60,577 bases of DNA from Candidatus Hydrogenedentota bacterium (GCA_903925285.1 CAIYET010000278.1:1-60577); one strand, 5' to 3'. Shown: positions 45,855 through 54,907, numbered from the stretch's first letter. Numbers and translations are program-made. Notes: generated from the sequence alone by a model not told the origin.

Positions 45855-46673
45855 GTGCCTCGCATCAGTATTATGACGATGGTGTTCGATCATCTGTTCG
45901 CCGAGACGGACCTCGACGACGCGACGATGCTCGCGAAACTGGAAGAGATGGGTTACGACGGCGTCGAAATTACCGCGTCCCGCGTCATGGATCCGGTGCG
46001 GATGAAGACCTATGCGGAGTATTTCGCGCACCACCGTCTCAAAGCCAGTTGTATCGACGCCATCTCGAATCTCGCGACCGCCGACCCGCAACGACACGCG
46101 AAAGCCGTGTCCGCCCTGCAACGTGCCATCGACCTTGCGTCCGAATTGACCTGTCCGCTCGTACTGTCGGCCGGCAGTCACTTGTCGGAAGGCCAAACGC
46201 CCGAAGAAGGCCGCACGCGCATCGCCGAGGGTTTGCGGGCCTGCCTGCCCGCCGCCCAAGCCAAGGGAGTCGCGCTGGCCATCGAAGATTTCGGTGTCGC
46301 GCCGACGCTGCAATGCGCGGCGCAGGACTGCCTCGCCGTGCTCGATGCCGCGCCCGGCGCCGGTTTTGTCTTCGATACCGGCAACTTCTATTTCGCAGGC
46401 GAAGACCCGCTGGACAACTTCGCCAAACTCGCGCCACACACGGTACACGCCCATTTCAAGGACTGGGTCAAGAGCGCGACGCCGGAGATTGCCGACGTGT
46501 CGGGCGCGGCGCTCGGCGCGGGGTTTATTGCGAACGCGGAACTCATCCGGCGCTTCATGGCGGTCGGCACAGTCAACTATTTCAGCATCGAACTGGGTGG
46601 CGCGAAGGACACCTTCGACGGCGCACGCCGAGACCTCGAAACGTTGCGCAACTGGATACGGACGGCGTCATGA
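45855..46673 (+). CDS. TIM-barrel sugar-phosphate isomerase/epimerase-like protein
   Basis: 272 residues from a GTG with AAGGAGAA upstream. The AP-endonuclease-2/xylose-isomerase-like barrel is seen in KLEEMGYDGVEITASRV, GVALAIEDFGV (metal Glu), GFVFDTGNFYFAGEDP (metal Asp) and HTVHAHFKDW (metal His). These proteins epimerise or isomerise keto-sugars or inosose; the substrate is unknown. Its stop overlaps the next ATG (ATGA), so the aminotransferase is a coupled partner. Confidence 0.85.
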   Translation: MPRISIMTMVFDHLFAETDLDDATMLAKLEEMGYDGVEITASRVMDPVRMKTYAEYFAHHRLKASCIDAISNLATADPQRHAKAVSALQRAIDLASELTCPLVLSAGSHLSEGQTPEEGRTRIAEGLRACLPAAQAKGVALAIEDFGVAPTLQCAAQDCLAVLDAAPGAGFVFDTGNFYFAGEDPLDNFAKLAPHTVHAHFKDWVKSATPEIADVSGAALGAGFIANAELIRRFMAVGTVNYFSIELGGAKDTFDGARRDLETLRNWIRTAS

Positions 46674-48193
46674 AAAACCCCTTCACACCCGTGCGCGCGA
46701 GTCTGGCGGACCTCGCCGGGCGCGATTATGCCGAGGCGGTGTGCGCGGCGCGCGCGGCGCTGTCGGAGGCGCAAGACCGCCGCGCCTCCTGCTCGACATG
46801 CGAATCGCGCCGCGAGTTGTTGGCCGAAGCCAAGCGACGCGTCGATTTTTTCCCGCGCGCGCTGCACGAGCAACTCGTCGCGCTGATCCCGCGTATCGGC
46901 ACGCGCTGCACACGTGGATTGCACGCGTCGGCGAGCGGCGCCACATCGGCGGCGTTCGCGGCCAACGCCCATCGCGAACAGGCGCCGTTGAGCGGCCGAG
47001 GGTACTACCGCGTCGGCGAAAATGGACGGCTTTTCTTCACGGCGAAAAGCGAGCATTATCACGTGTCGCTGGGCCATGGGTTTCCGGGATACGCGCTCAT
47101 CGAATGCGCACGAAATCTCGGCATTCCCAACGCCACGCACAACAACACGCGCGGCCATTTGACGCGGCTGCTCGAAGAGCAATTGGTCCGTGCGGCAGCG
47201 CTGCCACGCGTGCTCGATCGCGTGCTGAACCTTGAAACCGGCAGCCTCGCCGCAGAAACCGTTTTCAAAATGATGCTGGCCCGCTTCGAGGCGCCGCAGG
47301 CGGATTCGCCCAAACCGGTGCATGCGGATCGCATTCCGGTATTCGGCGTAATCGGCGACGACAACGGTGGAGCGACAGCCAACTACCACGGTACGACAAT
47401 CGCCACGCAACTTCTGCGCGGGATGTGGCCCGGCCTGCGCGAACGATTCGAACGCCACGACGTACTGCTCGTGCGCGCCGTCGCGCCCAACGACATGAAG
47501 GGCCTCGATGCGCTGTTCGCGCGCTACGACTGCGGGCGCTACAAACTTGCCGGCTTCTTCCATGAACTCGTGTTAATGAACTATGGCGGAGTTGCGCTTT
47601 CAGAGCGTTTCGCGCGGCGGTTGTACCGTCTGTGCCGTGCGCACGACGTGCCGGTCGCGGTCGACGAAATCCAGACTGGCGCATGGAGTCCGCTGTATTT
47701 CCTGTATCGCGAATACAAGCTCCGGCCCGATTTCGCCGTGATCGGCAAAGGCTTTCCGGGCGGCGAATATGCCGCGTCGCGCGTTTTGTTCTCCGCCGCA
47801 TACGACTCGCTGCCGCAATTCGGCGCGCTCGTCACGAACGGCCAGGAAGAACTCGCGTCGCTCGCGTATCTCGTCACGATGCGCTGGATCGAAGCCAACG
47901 CGGACGTCATCCGGAGCGTCGGGGATTACTACCGGGAACGGCTGGACGAACTCGCCGTCAAACACGCGGACCGGATCGCAAGCATAGACGGCCGCCGTCA
48001 CATGGCGGGGATCCGCTTCCACGACATCGAGGTCGCACGCCGGTTCGCAACGCAACTGAACGCGATGGGCGTCGACATCGGCGTTCAATCCTACAAGACA
48101 GGCGGTCCTCCGAGCGCGTTGACGAAACTACCCCTGATCGCCGGACATGAAATCATCGATTGGTTGATCGACCGCATGAATAGCGTCCTATAG
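46670..48193 (+). CDS. class III (fold-type I) aminotransferase-like PLP enzyme
   Basis: 507 residues from the ATGA overlap at 46670. HVSLGHGFPGYALIE and NNTRGHLTRLLEE match the N-terminal region of omega-aminotransferases. VPVAVDEIQTGAW holds the Asp that contacts the pyridine nitrogen, and VIGKGFPGGEYAASRVLF holds the PLP Lys. A C-S-T-C-E-S pair near residue 42 is uncommon. Coupling with a sugar isomerase suggests amino-sugar or amino-polyol metabolism (inference). Confidence 0.85.
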   Translation: MKNPFTPVRASLADLAGRDYAEAVCAARAALSEAQDRRASCSTCESRRELLAEAKRRVDFFPRALHEQLVALIPRIGTRCTRGLHASASGATSAAFAANAHREQAPLSGRGYYRVGENGRLFFTAKSEHYHVSLGHGFPGYALIECARNLGIPNATHNNTRGHLTRLLEEQLVRAAALPRVLDRVLNLETGSLAAETVFKMMLARFEAPQADSPKPVHADRIPVFGVIGDDNGGATANYHGTTIATQLLRGMWPGLRERFERHDVLLVRAVAPNDMKGLDALFARYDCGRYKLAGFFHELVLMNYGGVALSERFARRLYRLCRAHDVPVAVDEIQTGAWSPLYFLYREYKLRPDFAVIGKGFPGGEYAASRVLFSAAYDSLPQFGALVTNGQEELASLAYLVTMRWIEANADVIRSVGDYYRERLDELAVKHADRIASIDGRRHMAGIRFHDIEVARRFATQLNAMGVDIGVQSYKTGGPPSALTKLPLIAGHEIIDWLIDRMNSVL

Positions 48194-48205
48194 CGCGCGC
48201 GCGAC

Positions 48206-48268
48206 GCGATAGACAAACGCATTGGGCTTTTCCAAGACGGGCTTGAGTTCCGAAAGTGCTGCTGCGCC
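48206..48268 (-). pseudogene. C-terminal remnant of a paralogue of the membrane protein at 49895
   Basis: This 63-nt stretch matches 49904-49966 with eight mismatches (about 87%). On the minus strand it encodes AAALSELKPVLEKPNAFVYR, against AAALPELKPVFEKPNATVYR at the end of the 49895-51520 protein. It begins three bases beyond the stop of the SGNH hydrolase gene and has no start of its own. The two copies are direct repeats flanking the SGNH and nucleotidyltransferase-like genes. Confidence 0.88.
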
Positions 48269-48271
48269 TAA

Positions 48272-49243
48272 TTAGTTGGCAGTCATCGCATCAAGGATTT
48301 CCTCGGCTACAATACGGCAGGCTTTTGCATTGCCATGGGTGTCTTCCACGCTCACCCACAGCGATTTGGGGTCTTCGGCAGCAAGACGGGGGCGCAGGTC
48401 CACAAAGGGAACCCCGACTTCCGCCGTCAGGCCTCTGATATAGTCAGTCGCAACCGACAAAGGGTAATCATCGAGTTGGTGCAGTTCAGGATAGCTCGCG
48501 ATCAGCAATGGAATGTGGTTTTCGCGGCACAGGCCCGCCAGTTCCTTGAGGGCCGCGCGGTTGTCGGCCAGAGCGGGCGCGCCAGGGTTGTAGAGCGATA
48601 GGTAATAGTTGCACCAGCGGTAGTTCGTGTTGAGCCGGGACCGGAGCTTCACGTAGCGGTCAAAGAGAATGGCCAGCAGATAGGAGCGACTTTTGATTTG
48701 GTAACCCAACTTGGATAACCGGGGTATGGGTTCGACGTCGTTGACGAAGTAAACGAGGATAACCATATCGGGACGGAGGGCAAGCCCCTTTTTCTTGAAA
48801 AACTCGACTTCCATGGTGCTGTTGTAATTTCCAACGCCCATATTCAGCACCTCATACCGCTCGGCGCCGCTGTTTAGTTTGTTTTCGAGCACTTGGGGGA
48901 TCGTGTCTTTCTGAGCCACGCCCCAACCGAACACCAATGAATCGCCCAACACAACGATGCGTTTCTTGCCGGCGGTCTTCTCTGGGCTGAACTCGTTGCA
49001 ACGGAATCCTTGAGAATTGATCTTGACGCGGACGCCGTAGAAAGTCCCTTCTTTGTTGGGGAAATTGACGAAAGGAAGGTCCTTGTCGGGCAAAGGCTCC
49101 TTAAGCGTGGCGAAGTAGCGCCACATCTCTAGATTGTAGTTGGCGAACCGGGGGTAGAACGCGCGGACCGCGAGTTCTGCCAGGGCCAGCGCCAAGGTCA
49201 CTGAGAGTGTAATCAGCGCGGCGTTAATAGCGATTCTTTTCAC
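48272..49243 (-). CDS. membrane-anchored SGNH/GDSL-family hydrolase
   Basis: 323 residues from a GTG at 49243 that overlaps the upstream gene's TGA by four bases (GTGA). An N-terminal helix (residues 5-23) precedes the fold: block I VVLGDSLVFGWG (Ser101), NMGVGNYNS, YFVNDVEP and block V SVEDTHGNAKA (Asp/His). Relatives include O-acetyl esterases of exopolysaccharides. It ends at the junction with the duplicated remnant. The catalytic set looks intact. Confidence 0.85.
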   Translation of the reverse strand: MKRIAINAALITLSVTLALALAELAVRAFYPRFANYNLEMWRYFATLKEPLPDKDLPFVNFPNKEGTFYGVRVKINSQGFRCNEFSPEKTAGKKRIVVLGDSLVFGWGVAQKDTIPQVLENKLNSGAERYEVLNMGVGNYNSTMEVEFFKKKGLALRPDMVILVYFVNDVEPIPRLSKLGYQIKSRSYLLAILFDRYVKLRSRLNTNYRWCNYYLSLYNPGAPALADNRAALKELAGLCRENHIPLLIASYPELHQLDDYPLSVATDYIRGLTAEVGVPFVDLRPRLAAEDPKSLWVSVEDTHGNAKACRIVAEEILDAMTAN

Positions 49244-49851
49244 GCGTGTCGTTCCATCACGAAGCGGGGATACTCCTTGCACATGCGAACACCGCGCGCT
49301 TCGCGCGTTCGGATCCCACCCCCATCCAATGCCATAAACGCCAAACGGCGATTGCCCTTGTCCAGGTGCTCCGCATCGCAGGCCAGGAGCGCCCGGATAT
49401 CCCGCGATTCCAGCCCCTCTGGATCTATATATTCCAGCCCTCGGAAAAGCCCATTTCCAGCAGGCGCAAAAGAACTGTCCACGACTTTTATCTCATGATA
49501 TCCGATGCTACGCACGTCTCGATGTGCCGATGAACGACAGCCGCCTCGTTCCGGCCACCCGCGTTGTTCATGTGGCCTCGACTGTCGGAAATCCTCGATC
49601 TTGAACGTGAAAAACGTGACGCCCGCGTTCGCGCGCAACACCTCGTAATCGTTGTCTGGTACTGCAAACCATACATCCGGATCGGATGTGCCGTCGTCCA
49701 CACCCAAGGTGGTCGAGCCATGAAGCATAATGCATGCTTTCTCACGTAGTGCGGCAAGCGCTGGATACTCCGGCATGAAAACCGGAAGAAACGCCTGTAG
49801 TCTGGCCAGGCAACGCCGACACGTATCGGTTGCAAGGACGGGATTCTCCAT
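49240..49851 (-). CDS. predicted nucleotidyltransferase-like protein
   Basis: 203 residues. IMLHGSTTLGVDDGTSDPDVWF fits the hG[GS]-x(9-13)-DhD signature of the Pol-beta-like nucleotidyltransferase superfamily (G45-S46, D57, D59). The rest, including an Arg/Gly-rich middle near 95-115, is not recognised. SD AGGAG lies about 9 nt before the ATG. It is translationally coupled to the SGNH gene by the GTGA overlap. Possible roles are small-molecule nucleotidylation or the toxin/antitoxin MNT type; no HEPN partner is seen. Confidence 0.6.
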   Translation of the reverse strand: MENPVLATDTCRRCLARLQAFLPVFMPEYPALAALREKACIMLHGSTTLGVDDGTSDPDVWFAVPDNDYEVLRANAGVTFFTFKIEDFRQSRPHEQRGWPERGGCRSSAHRDVRSIGYHEIKVVDSSFAPAGNGLFRGLEYIDPEGLESRDIRALLACDAEHLDKGNRRLAFMALDGGGIRTREARGVRMCKEYPRFVMERHA

Positions 49852-49894
49852 CTGTTGGATGTCTCCTATTCACATTTGATCCAAACGATAGACG

Positions 49895-51520
49895 CTATTC
49901 TATGCGATAGACGGTCGCATTGGGCTTTTCGAAGACGGGCTTGAGTTCCGGAAGTGCCGCCGCGTCGAAACCGCCGAGACTGCGTTCCAACGGTCCCACG
50001 AACACGTATCGCACGCGATATCGCGCGAGCAATTGGCGCTTGAACGCGACGTCGTAACGGTCGCCGAAGAAACGCACAACGTCGCCATCCTTCTGCTGCC
50101 GATTCGACGTGAGGTAGTCGTGGCCGGTAAAAACCTTGTTTCCGGCGAGAGCGCCGACGATGGGGCAGGTCGTCGGTCCCGACAAGACGAGGTCGTCGCG
50201 GCCGGTATGCTGCTCGAGCCATTTCATTGAGGCGTAGACATCGTTGTCGAGGTAATACTCGCTGGGGCGCGTGTCGAGCAACGTGAAGAAGCGCACGTAC
50301 ACGATGGCGTTGGAAATCGAGCATGCGGCGACGAATGCAATCGCCACGGCGATCGCCGTGCGCCGCGACAGCCACTTCATCTCCAGCGGGCCTGCCGCGA
50401 CGAGGATCGCCGACACCCACGTAAACGAATAGAACGCGGATTCCTCGCCGGCCTTGACCAACGGATAGGCCTGGGCCACCAGAAACGCGAAGAACCACCA
50501 CAGGACCGGCAGGAGCAATTCGGGGCGTAGCGCGCGGACATGTCCCGGACCAACGATAAAAATCGCCGCGAGCAGAAATGGGATGCCGTACCAGATTGCA
50601 TATTCGAGAAAGCGGCACGGCGCCAGTTCGTAGCTGCCCGCACCGAGCACGTGGCCGAGGCTGAGATAGGCGTAGTATATCGCGGCCACGCCAAGAAACG
50701 ATCCGGCCAGGTAATACCGCCCGATCCGCACCCAGTCCCACCGCCTGTCGCGCAGATTGAGCAGCAGCGGAAACACGGCGTAGACAAGCGCGATCTCGAA
50801 GATCGCATACGCGCGCAGCATGACGTTGGCCAGCGCAAACAACCCGCTCCAAACAAACAGACTCGTCCGTCGTTCACGTTCCCCCGCAAGGGCGCACCCG
50901 AACGCCAGCCCAATCAGCGCCCCGGCCAGCGTGAAATGCGGCTTGTTGATCAGGTAGCCGAAAACAGTCACGCCGTCCGTGTCGCAAATCCGCAGCGGCG
51001 GCAACAAGTGGCCTTGGGACATGGGCGGCAAACCGGTACAAGCGTAAATCCACGCGATCCATCCGAGTCCCGTGCCGAAGACGATAAGACTCATCGCGAG
51101 CCTCCGCTGGAACACCGCATCGAGACATTGTGCGGCGAGGAAGTAGGCGGCGAGAATCATCGCGATTGCAGCCACAGCGCGGTGTACATGGAATATCGCT
51201 TCGAGCGAGAGGCCGGTCCAACGCGCCGCTTTTCCCACGAGCCAGTATTCGGGATGGAAATACGTGCGCGGCAACGGTTCCGGCGTCAGCTTGTTCTCGA
51301 AGAGATTGAGGCCTTCTTGCGACTGGCGGATGAACATGTTGTAACCATGCGAATGCAGCGCGCCGCGCCCCACAAATCCCATGAAGCGCGTGCCCGGTTG
51401 GGCATGCAGATATCCGTACGCATACGGAATCGAGCCAGCTACGATGATCGACATCGCAACCAGCACGGGGAATAGCCACTCGCGCCGTTCGATTCGCCGA
51501 TGGTTCGTTTCACGTGCCAT
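49895..51520 (-). CDS. polytopic GT-C-like membrane protein
   Basis: 541 residues with about eleven hydrophobic helices in the first ~400 residues and a soluble C-terminal tail (YLDNDVYASMKWLEQHTGRDD, VFTGHDYLTSNRQQKDG, RYRVRYVFVGPLERSLGG). The early loop RTYFHPEYWLVGK and this C-terminal organisation resemble uncharacterised bacterial membrane proteins thought to be lipid-linked-sugar glycosyltransferases. No nucleotide-sugar motif is visible, as expected for GT-C. A broken copy of its last 20 codons lies at 48206-48268. Confidence 0.7.
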   Translation of the reverse strand: MARETNHRRIERREWLFPVLVAMSIIVAGSIPYAYGYLHAQPGTRFMGFVGRGALHSHGYNMFIRQSQEGLNLFENKLTPEPLPRTYFHPEYWLVGKAARWTGLSLEAIFHVHRAVAAIAMILAAYFLAAQCLDAVFQRRLAMSLIVFGTGLGWIAWIYACTGLPPMSQGHLLPPLRICDTDGVTVFGYLINKPHFTLAGALIGLAFGCALAGERERRTSLFVWSGLFALANVMLRAYAIFEIALVYAVFPLLLNLRDRRWDWVRIGRYYLAGSFLGVAAIYYAYLSLGHVLGAGSYELAPCRFLEYAIWYGIPFLLAAIFIVGPGHVRALRPELLLPVLWWFFAFLVAQAYPLVKAGEESAFYSFTWVSAILVAAGPLEMKWLSRRTAIAVAIAFVAACSISNAIVYVRFFTLLDTRPSEYYLDNDVYASMKWLEQHTGRDDLVLSGPTTCPIVGALAGNKVFTGHDYLTSNRQQKDGDVVRFFGDRYDVAFKRQLLARYRVRYVFVGPLERSLGGFDAAALPELKPVFEKPNATVYRIE

Positions 51521-51557
51521 ATATCGTTCCCTCCTCGACGGCGTCAGACCAGCGTCG

Positions 51558-53042
51558 TCAGAAGTACCCCAGATCTTCCATCTCCTGCTTCATCTCAGGC
51601 GAGAGCTTGGTCGCCCCGGGCGGCTCAGACCTGTGCGGCAGCTTCGCGCACTTGGCCACATACCCATCGAGTATGGATTTCAACTGCCGCGCCTTTTCCG
51701 GCCTCTTCGCCATGATATCCTGCTTCTCGCCCGGGTCGGCGCGCAAGTCGTATAACGCCTCGTGGACGGCCGGACCGAACGGGTCGGTCTTCTTGAACGT
51801 CCCAGCGCGAACTTGCGCAATCCATGGTTGCTGCCGCGTGGCCGCCTCGGCGCAACCCTCCGGCGTGAGCCATTTCGGCGACGCGATGTACTTGAAACCG
51901 TCGTGGATGACGGCCCGGACATTGCTGCGCGTTTCAAGCAGCATCTCGGCGATAATCGGTTTCGACGGCGGCACGAAGGTCCACGCACCGTTGTGTTCGG
52001 CGAACCACGCCTCGCCACCAAGGTCCGTCCGATCGCAACGCACGCCCATCGCGCGCGTCAACGTCGGCAAAAGGTCCACGAGTTTCACGCGATCCGCAAT
52101 CCGGCCCGCAGGAACTACGCCAGGCCGCCACAGGATCATCGGCACGTGAAGAACTTCCTCGTACACCGTCCACGCATGCTCGACGAACCCGTGTTCGAGG
52201 AATTCCTCGCCGTGGTCCGCAGTGACGATTACGATGGTCTTATCGAGCACGCCCTGTTCGGCCATTCCGCGAAACAACGCCTCGACGGCCGCGTCTGTTT
52301 CCGCGATCTCCGCGTCGTAACGCAACATCAAGTCATCGAAGCGCGGCTCGCCCGGACCAAATCCCTGCTTGATGAGTTCGTGACAGATCGGGCGCACGTC
52401 CCGCATCACGTTGAGCGGATTCGGATACAGTTGCTTGGCAAAGCGAAGATAGAACGCATCGGGCGGGTCGTACGGTTCGTGCGGATCGAGATAATGCATG
52501 TACATCATGAATGGTTTGCCGACCTGCTTCGACGTAAACTCGAGCGCCCGCTTCGACAAATTCGCCCCTGAACCGCTGCCGCCCCAAGGCGTCGACAACC
52601 GTTCGTATTCGCTGAAGCCATTCGCGAAGACCGGTTCCTCGAAGACGGGGTGGTCCGAGAAGAATCCAGTACGGTAGCCCGCGTCCGCGAACAACTCCGC
52701 GATGTTCTTGCGAGCCGGATCGGGCTTGGCAAACCAGCCCGCGCCCACCGGGTTTTCCGAGGGCGGCACTCCCGATAAAATGGACGAAACCGATTCGCGC
52801 GTGAATGTCGAGTGCGACGAGGCGTGCTCAAAAACAAGGCCCTGCCCGGCCAGAGAATCGAGGAACGGGCTTGTCTTTCGCGCGTAGCCGTATGCCCCCA
52901 GATGGTCCGCACGCAACGCGTCGACGACCACGACCACGACGTTATACCCATTCGCAGGCTTCAGCAACTGCACCGGCTTGGCGCAGCCCGGCGTCAGCAA
53001 CGCGAGCACCGTACATCCAATCGCAAGAAAACGCCTCATCAT
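51558..53042 (-). CDS. lipoprotein sulfatase (alkaline-phosphatase superfamily)
   Basis: 494 residues; signal with lipobox LTPGC (Cys20). Metal motif VVVVVVDALRADHLGAYGY (Asp41). The formylglycine region reads HSTFTRESVSSILSG: Ser78 sits where sulfatases have the modified Cys/Ser, but the +2 residue is Phe rather than Pro, so maturation is uncertain. Late blocks IVIVTADHGEEFLEHG and HVPMILWRPG are typical. It would hydrolyse sulfate or phosphate esters at the cell surface. Confidence 0.88.
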   Translation of the reverse strand: MMRRFLAIGCTVLALLTPGCAKPVQLLKPANGYNVVVVVVDALRADHLGAYGYARKTSPFLDSLAGQGLVFEHASSHSTFTRESVSSILSGVPPSENPVGAGWFAKPDPARKNIAELFADAGYRTGFFSDHPVFEEPVFANGFSEYERLSTPWGGSGSGANLSKRALEFTSKQVGKPFMMYMHYLDPHEPYDPPDAFYLRFAKQLYPNPLNVMRDVRPICHELIKQGFGPGEPRFDDLMLRYDAEIAETDAAVEALFRGMAEQGVLDKTIVIVTADHGEEFLEHGFVEHAWTVYEEVLHVPMILWRPGVVPAGRIADRVKLVDLLPTLTRAMGVRCDRTDLGGEAWFAEHNGAWTFVPPSKPIIAEMLLETRSNVRAVIHDGFKYIASPKWLTPEGCAEAATRQQPWIAQVRAGTFKKTDPFGPAVHEALYDLRADPGEKQDIMAKRPEKARQLKSILDGYVAKCAKLPHRSEPPGATKLSPEMKQEMEDLGYF

Positions 53043-53118
53043 AGCTTGATCTTAGCACATCGCTGCCGTTCAAGTTCGGCACGCACGTAATCCCGCAACG
53101 CCTCTCGATATTCGTCCT

Positions 53119-54420
53119 TCATCCTTCCCTTTTAGTTGCCATGTCGCGAAGGTGGTCCCATGAAAAGATGCCGGACCCGTGGCCGTCGCTCCATGCGATC
53201 GACACAGCGTAGTGGCCAAGGGGTTGGATCGATTCCGCCTCGATGTCGTCCGGAATGGTCGCGGGATCGAGAATCGCTTCGCCGGAGTATTCGTCGACGC
53301 AACGCGCGCAGGTGCATGAGGCGCGGACTTTCGCGTTGGGCAGTATGCTCTCGGAACCGTCGGGCCAGCGGACTTGAAGATGGCCCGGAATAGCGATCAC
53401 CACGGGCTTCGGAATATCGGCCGCGCGGCGCTTGCCCAGTTCTCGATGCAAATTGTCGGCCAGTTCGCGAATCGGTTCGGGCACGGCCGCGTCCACGGAC
53501 GAGATGCCGGGCGTGATCGGAATACGCGCGAGCGTCGGCAATCCGAAACGTCGTTGCAGCATGTCGGAACTCGAACCGAAAATGAAATGTTCCTTGCCGC
53601 ATCCGTCGCAGACAAAATGGCTCATGTTCTCGACCAGACCGAGCACGGGCACATCGACCTGTTCGAACATGAGGATGCCTTTGGCCACATCGGCGAGCGA
53701 CAGGGCTTGCGGCGTCGTGACGATCACAGCGCCGTCGATCTTGGCGCGTTGCGTGATCGTCAGTTGGATGTCGCCGGTACCGGGCGGCATGTCGATCACG
53801 AGACAATCGAGGCGTCCCCAATCGGTCTGCGTCAGGATCTGGTCGACATAGCCCGAAACCATCGGGCCGCGCATGACCGCCGGCGCGTCGCCGATTAGGT
53901 ATCCGAACGACATCGTCAACAGTCCTTGTGCCTCGACCGGCATGAGGCGTCCAGACTGCATGAAGACTTCCGGTTGATGCAGGTTGAGCAACGTCGGCAA
54001 CGACGGACCGTACAGGTCCGCGTCCAACAGTCCGACGGCCAGCCCCTGGCTTTGCAATGCGCGTGCCAGCAATACCGCGACGGTGCTCTTTCCCACACCG
54101 CCTTTGCATGCCGATACGGCGATGATCGTGTTGACAGAATCGAGCGAACTCGGCTGCGCTCCCTGCGGACGTTGGGCCTGGCGCGCGCTCATGGTTACCT
54201 CGACCGACCGCACGCCCGGCAGCGCGCCAACCACCTCTTCGCATTGGGTCTTGAAGCGTTCGCGCACGGGACACGCGGGCGTCGTCAGTTCGACCGTGAA
54301 CGAAACGCATCCATCCCGAATTGCGAGATCCTTGATGAATCCGAGCGAGACGATATCGCGCCCCAAATCCGGGTCGATGATTACGCGCAACGCGTCCAAT
54401 ACGGTTTGTTCATTCAGCAT
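53119..54420 (-). CDS. apbC: Mrp/ApbC iron-sulfur carrier ATPase with C-terminal DUF971-like domain
   Basis: 433 residues. The N-terminal MIP18/DUF59 domain (1-75, IDPDLGRDIVSLGFI, TTPACPVRE) is followed by a P-loop ACKGGVGKST (104-113), GLLDADLYGPSLP, DCLVIDMPPGTGD, and the CDGCG cluster-binding pair. The extra C-terminal ~85 residues (HLQVRWPDGSESILP, CTCARCVDEYSG, SDGHGSGIFSWDHLR) form a gamma-butyrobetaine-hydroxylase N-domain/DUF971-like module, a fusion seen in some Mrp proteins. Its stop lies inside a degenerate AAGGATG repeat. A TATAAT lies 21 nt upstream of the start. Confidence 0.92.
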   Translation of the reverse strand: MLNEQTVLDALRVIIDPDLGRDIVSLGFIKDLAIRDGCVSFTVELTTPACPVRERFKTQCEEVVGALPGVRSVEVTMSARQAQRPQGAQPSSLDSVNTIIAVSACKGGVGKSTVAVLLARALQSQGLAVGLLDADLYGPSLPTLLNLHQPEVFMQSGRLMPVEAQGLLTMSFGYLIGDAPAVMRGPMVSGYVDQILTQTDWGRLDCLVIDMPPGTGDIQLTITQRAKIDGAVIVTTPQALSLADVAKGILMFEQVDVPVLGLVENMSHFVCDGCGKEHFIFGSSSDMLQRRFGLPTLARIPITPGISSVDAAVPEPIRELADNLHRELGKRRAADIPKPVVIAIPGHLQVRWPDGSESILPNAKVRASCTCARCVDEYSGEAILDPATIPDDIEAESIQPLGHYAVSIAWSDGHGSGIFSWDHLRDMATKREG

Positions 54421-54440
54421 GAGGGGTAAATCCTTTCTAA

Positions 54441-54446
54441 ATTATA
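54441..54446 (-). promoter_or_regulatory. TATAAT -10 element of apbC
   Basis: On the minus strand a perfect TATAAT lies 21 nt before the apbC ATG. No good -35 stands 16-18 bp upstream, so only the -10 is supported. It lies in the 76-bp gap after the accessory cassette. Confidence 0.5.
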
Positions 54447-54496
54447 CCATTGACAAAGCAGGCTTTGACTCTTGAATAACATTGCCTTTCACGAGA

Positions 54497-54907
54497 CTAA
54501 CCACTGGCGTCAGGAACTCTGCTAAACTCTGCAACTGCAGCCAGTTTTTGTGCAAGAATCTTTTGATCCGGTTTGAGCGGGGGCCAGCCAATAATGTGGG
54601 CGTGCGTTGGGTACTCGGGCAAAGGGAACGCCACAGCATTTAGACCTTTCCCCTTCACTTCAGACACAGTGAGGTCAGCTCTTCCAACGAGTGTCGGTGG
54701 GGAAGTTCTTGCAGCCTGATTGGCCACTGCATTTCCAGCGTTCCAAATCTCCTCTTGCGAAAGCCCGATATGTCGAATGACAGAAAGAGTAAGGTCTCTT
54801 GGCGGGATGAATGCATCCGGCTTGATCGTATTGTCGGCGCGTACCCAGTTGGGAACCAGGATGAATCTAGCCAGCAGTTCGTCGGCAGAGACTTCGGAGA
54901 CGCTCAT
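54497..54907 (-). CDS. accessory cassette protein C (unrecognised)
   Basis: 136 residues; third gene of the cassette, start overlapping the previous stop (ATGA). The sequence is compact, without a signal or membrane helix: RFILVPNWVRADNTIKPDAF, then DLTLSVIRHIGLSQEEIW, LVGRADLTVSEVKG and EYPTHAHIIGWPPLKPDQK. The conserved-looking His-x-His-x-x-x-Trp and the Arg-Ala-Asp block could be functional, but I do not know the family. Codon and base use are visibly more AT-rich than flanking genes. Confidence 0.7.
   Translation of the reverse strand: MSVSEVSADELLARFILVPNWVRADNTIKPDAFIPPRDLTLSVIRHIGLSQEEIWNAGNAVANQAARTSPPTLVGRADLTVSEVKGKGLNAVAFPLPEYPTHAHIIGWPPLKPDQKILAQKLAAVAEFSRVPDASG

Noticed and set aside
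46049-46669. Upstream extension of the class III aminotransferase frame
   Set aside because: It overlaps the isomerase gene in another frame and is Arg-rich; the ATGA overlap at 46670 gives the proper start.
49240-49851. Suspected frameshift in the nucleotidyltransferase-like gene
   Set aside because: The middle segment looks unusual, but no other frame restores a motif and both ends have normal start/stop context, so I kept it as one intact ORF.
51507-51516. parS-like GTTTCACGTG
   Set aside because: Only 10 of 16 parS bases match and the second half-site is absent; it lies within the coding start of a membrane protein.
54442-54639. Small 65-codon frame at the end of the accessory cassette
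   Set aside because: It overlaps protein C in another frame, has no SD and shows no transposase or other motif.
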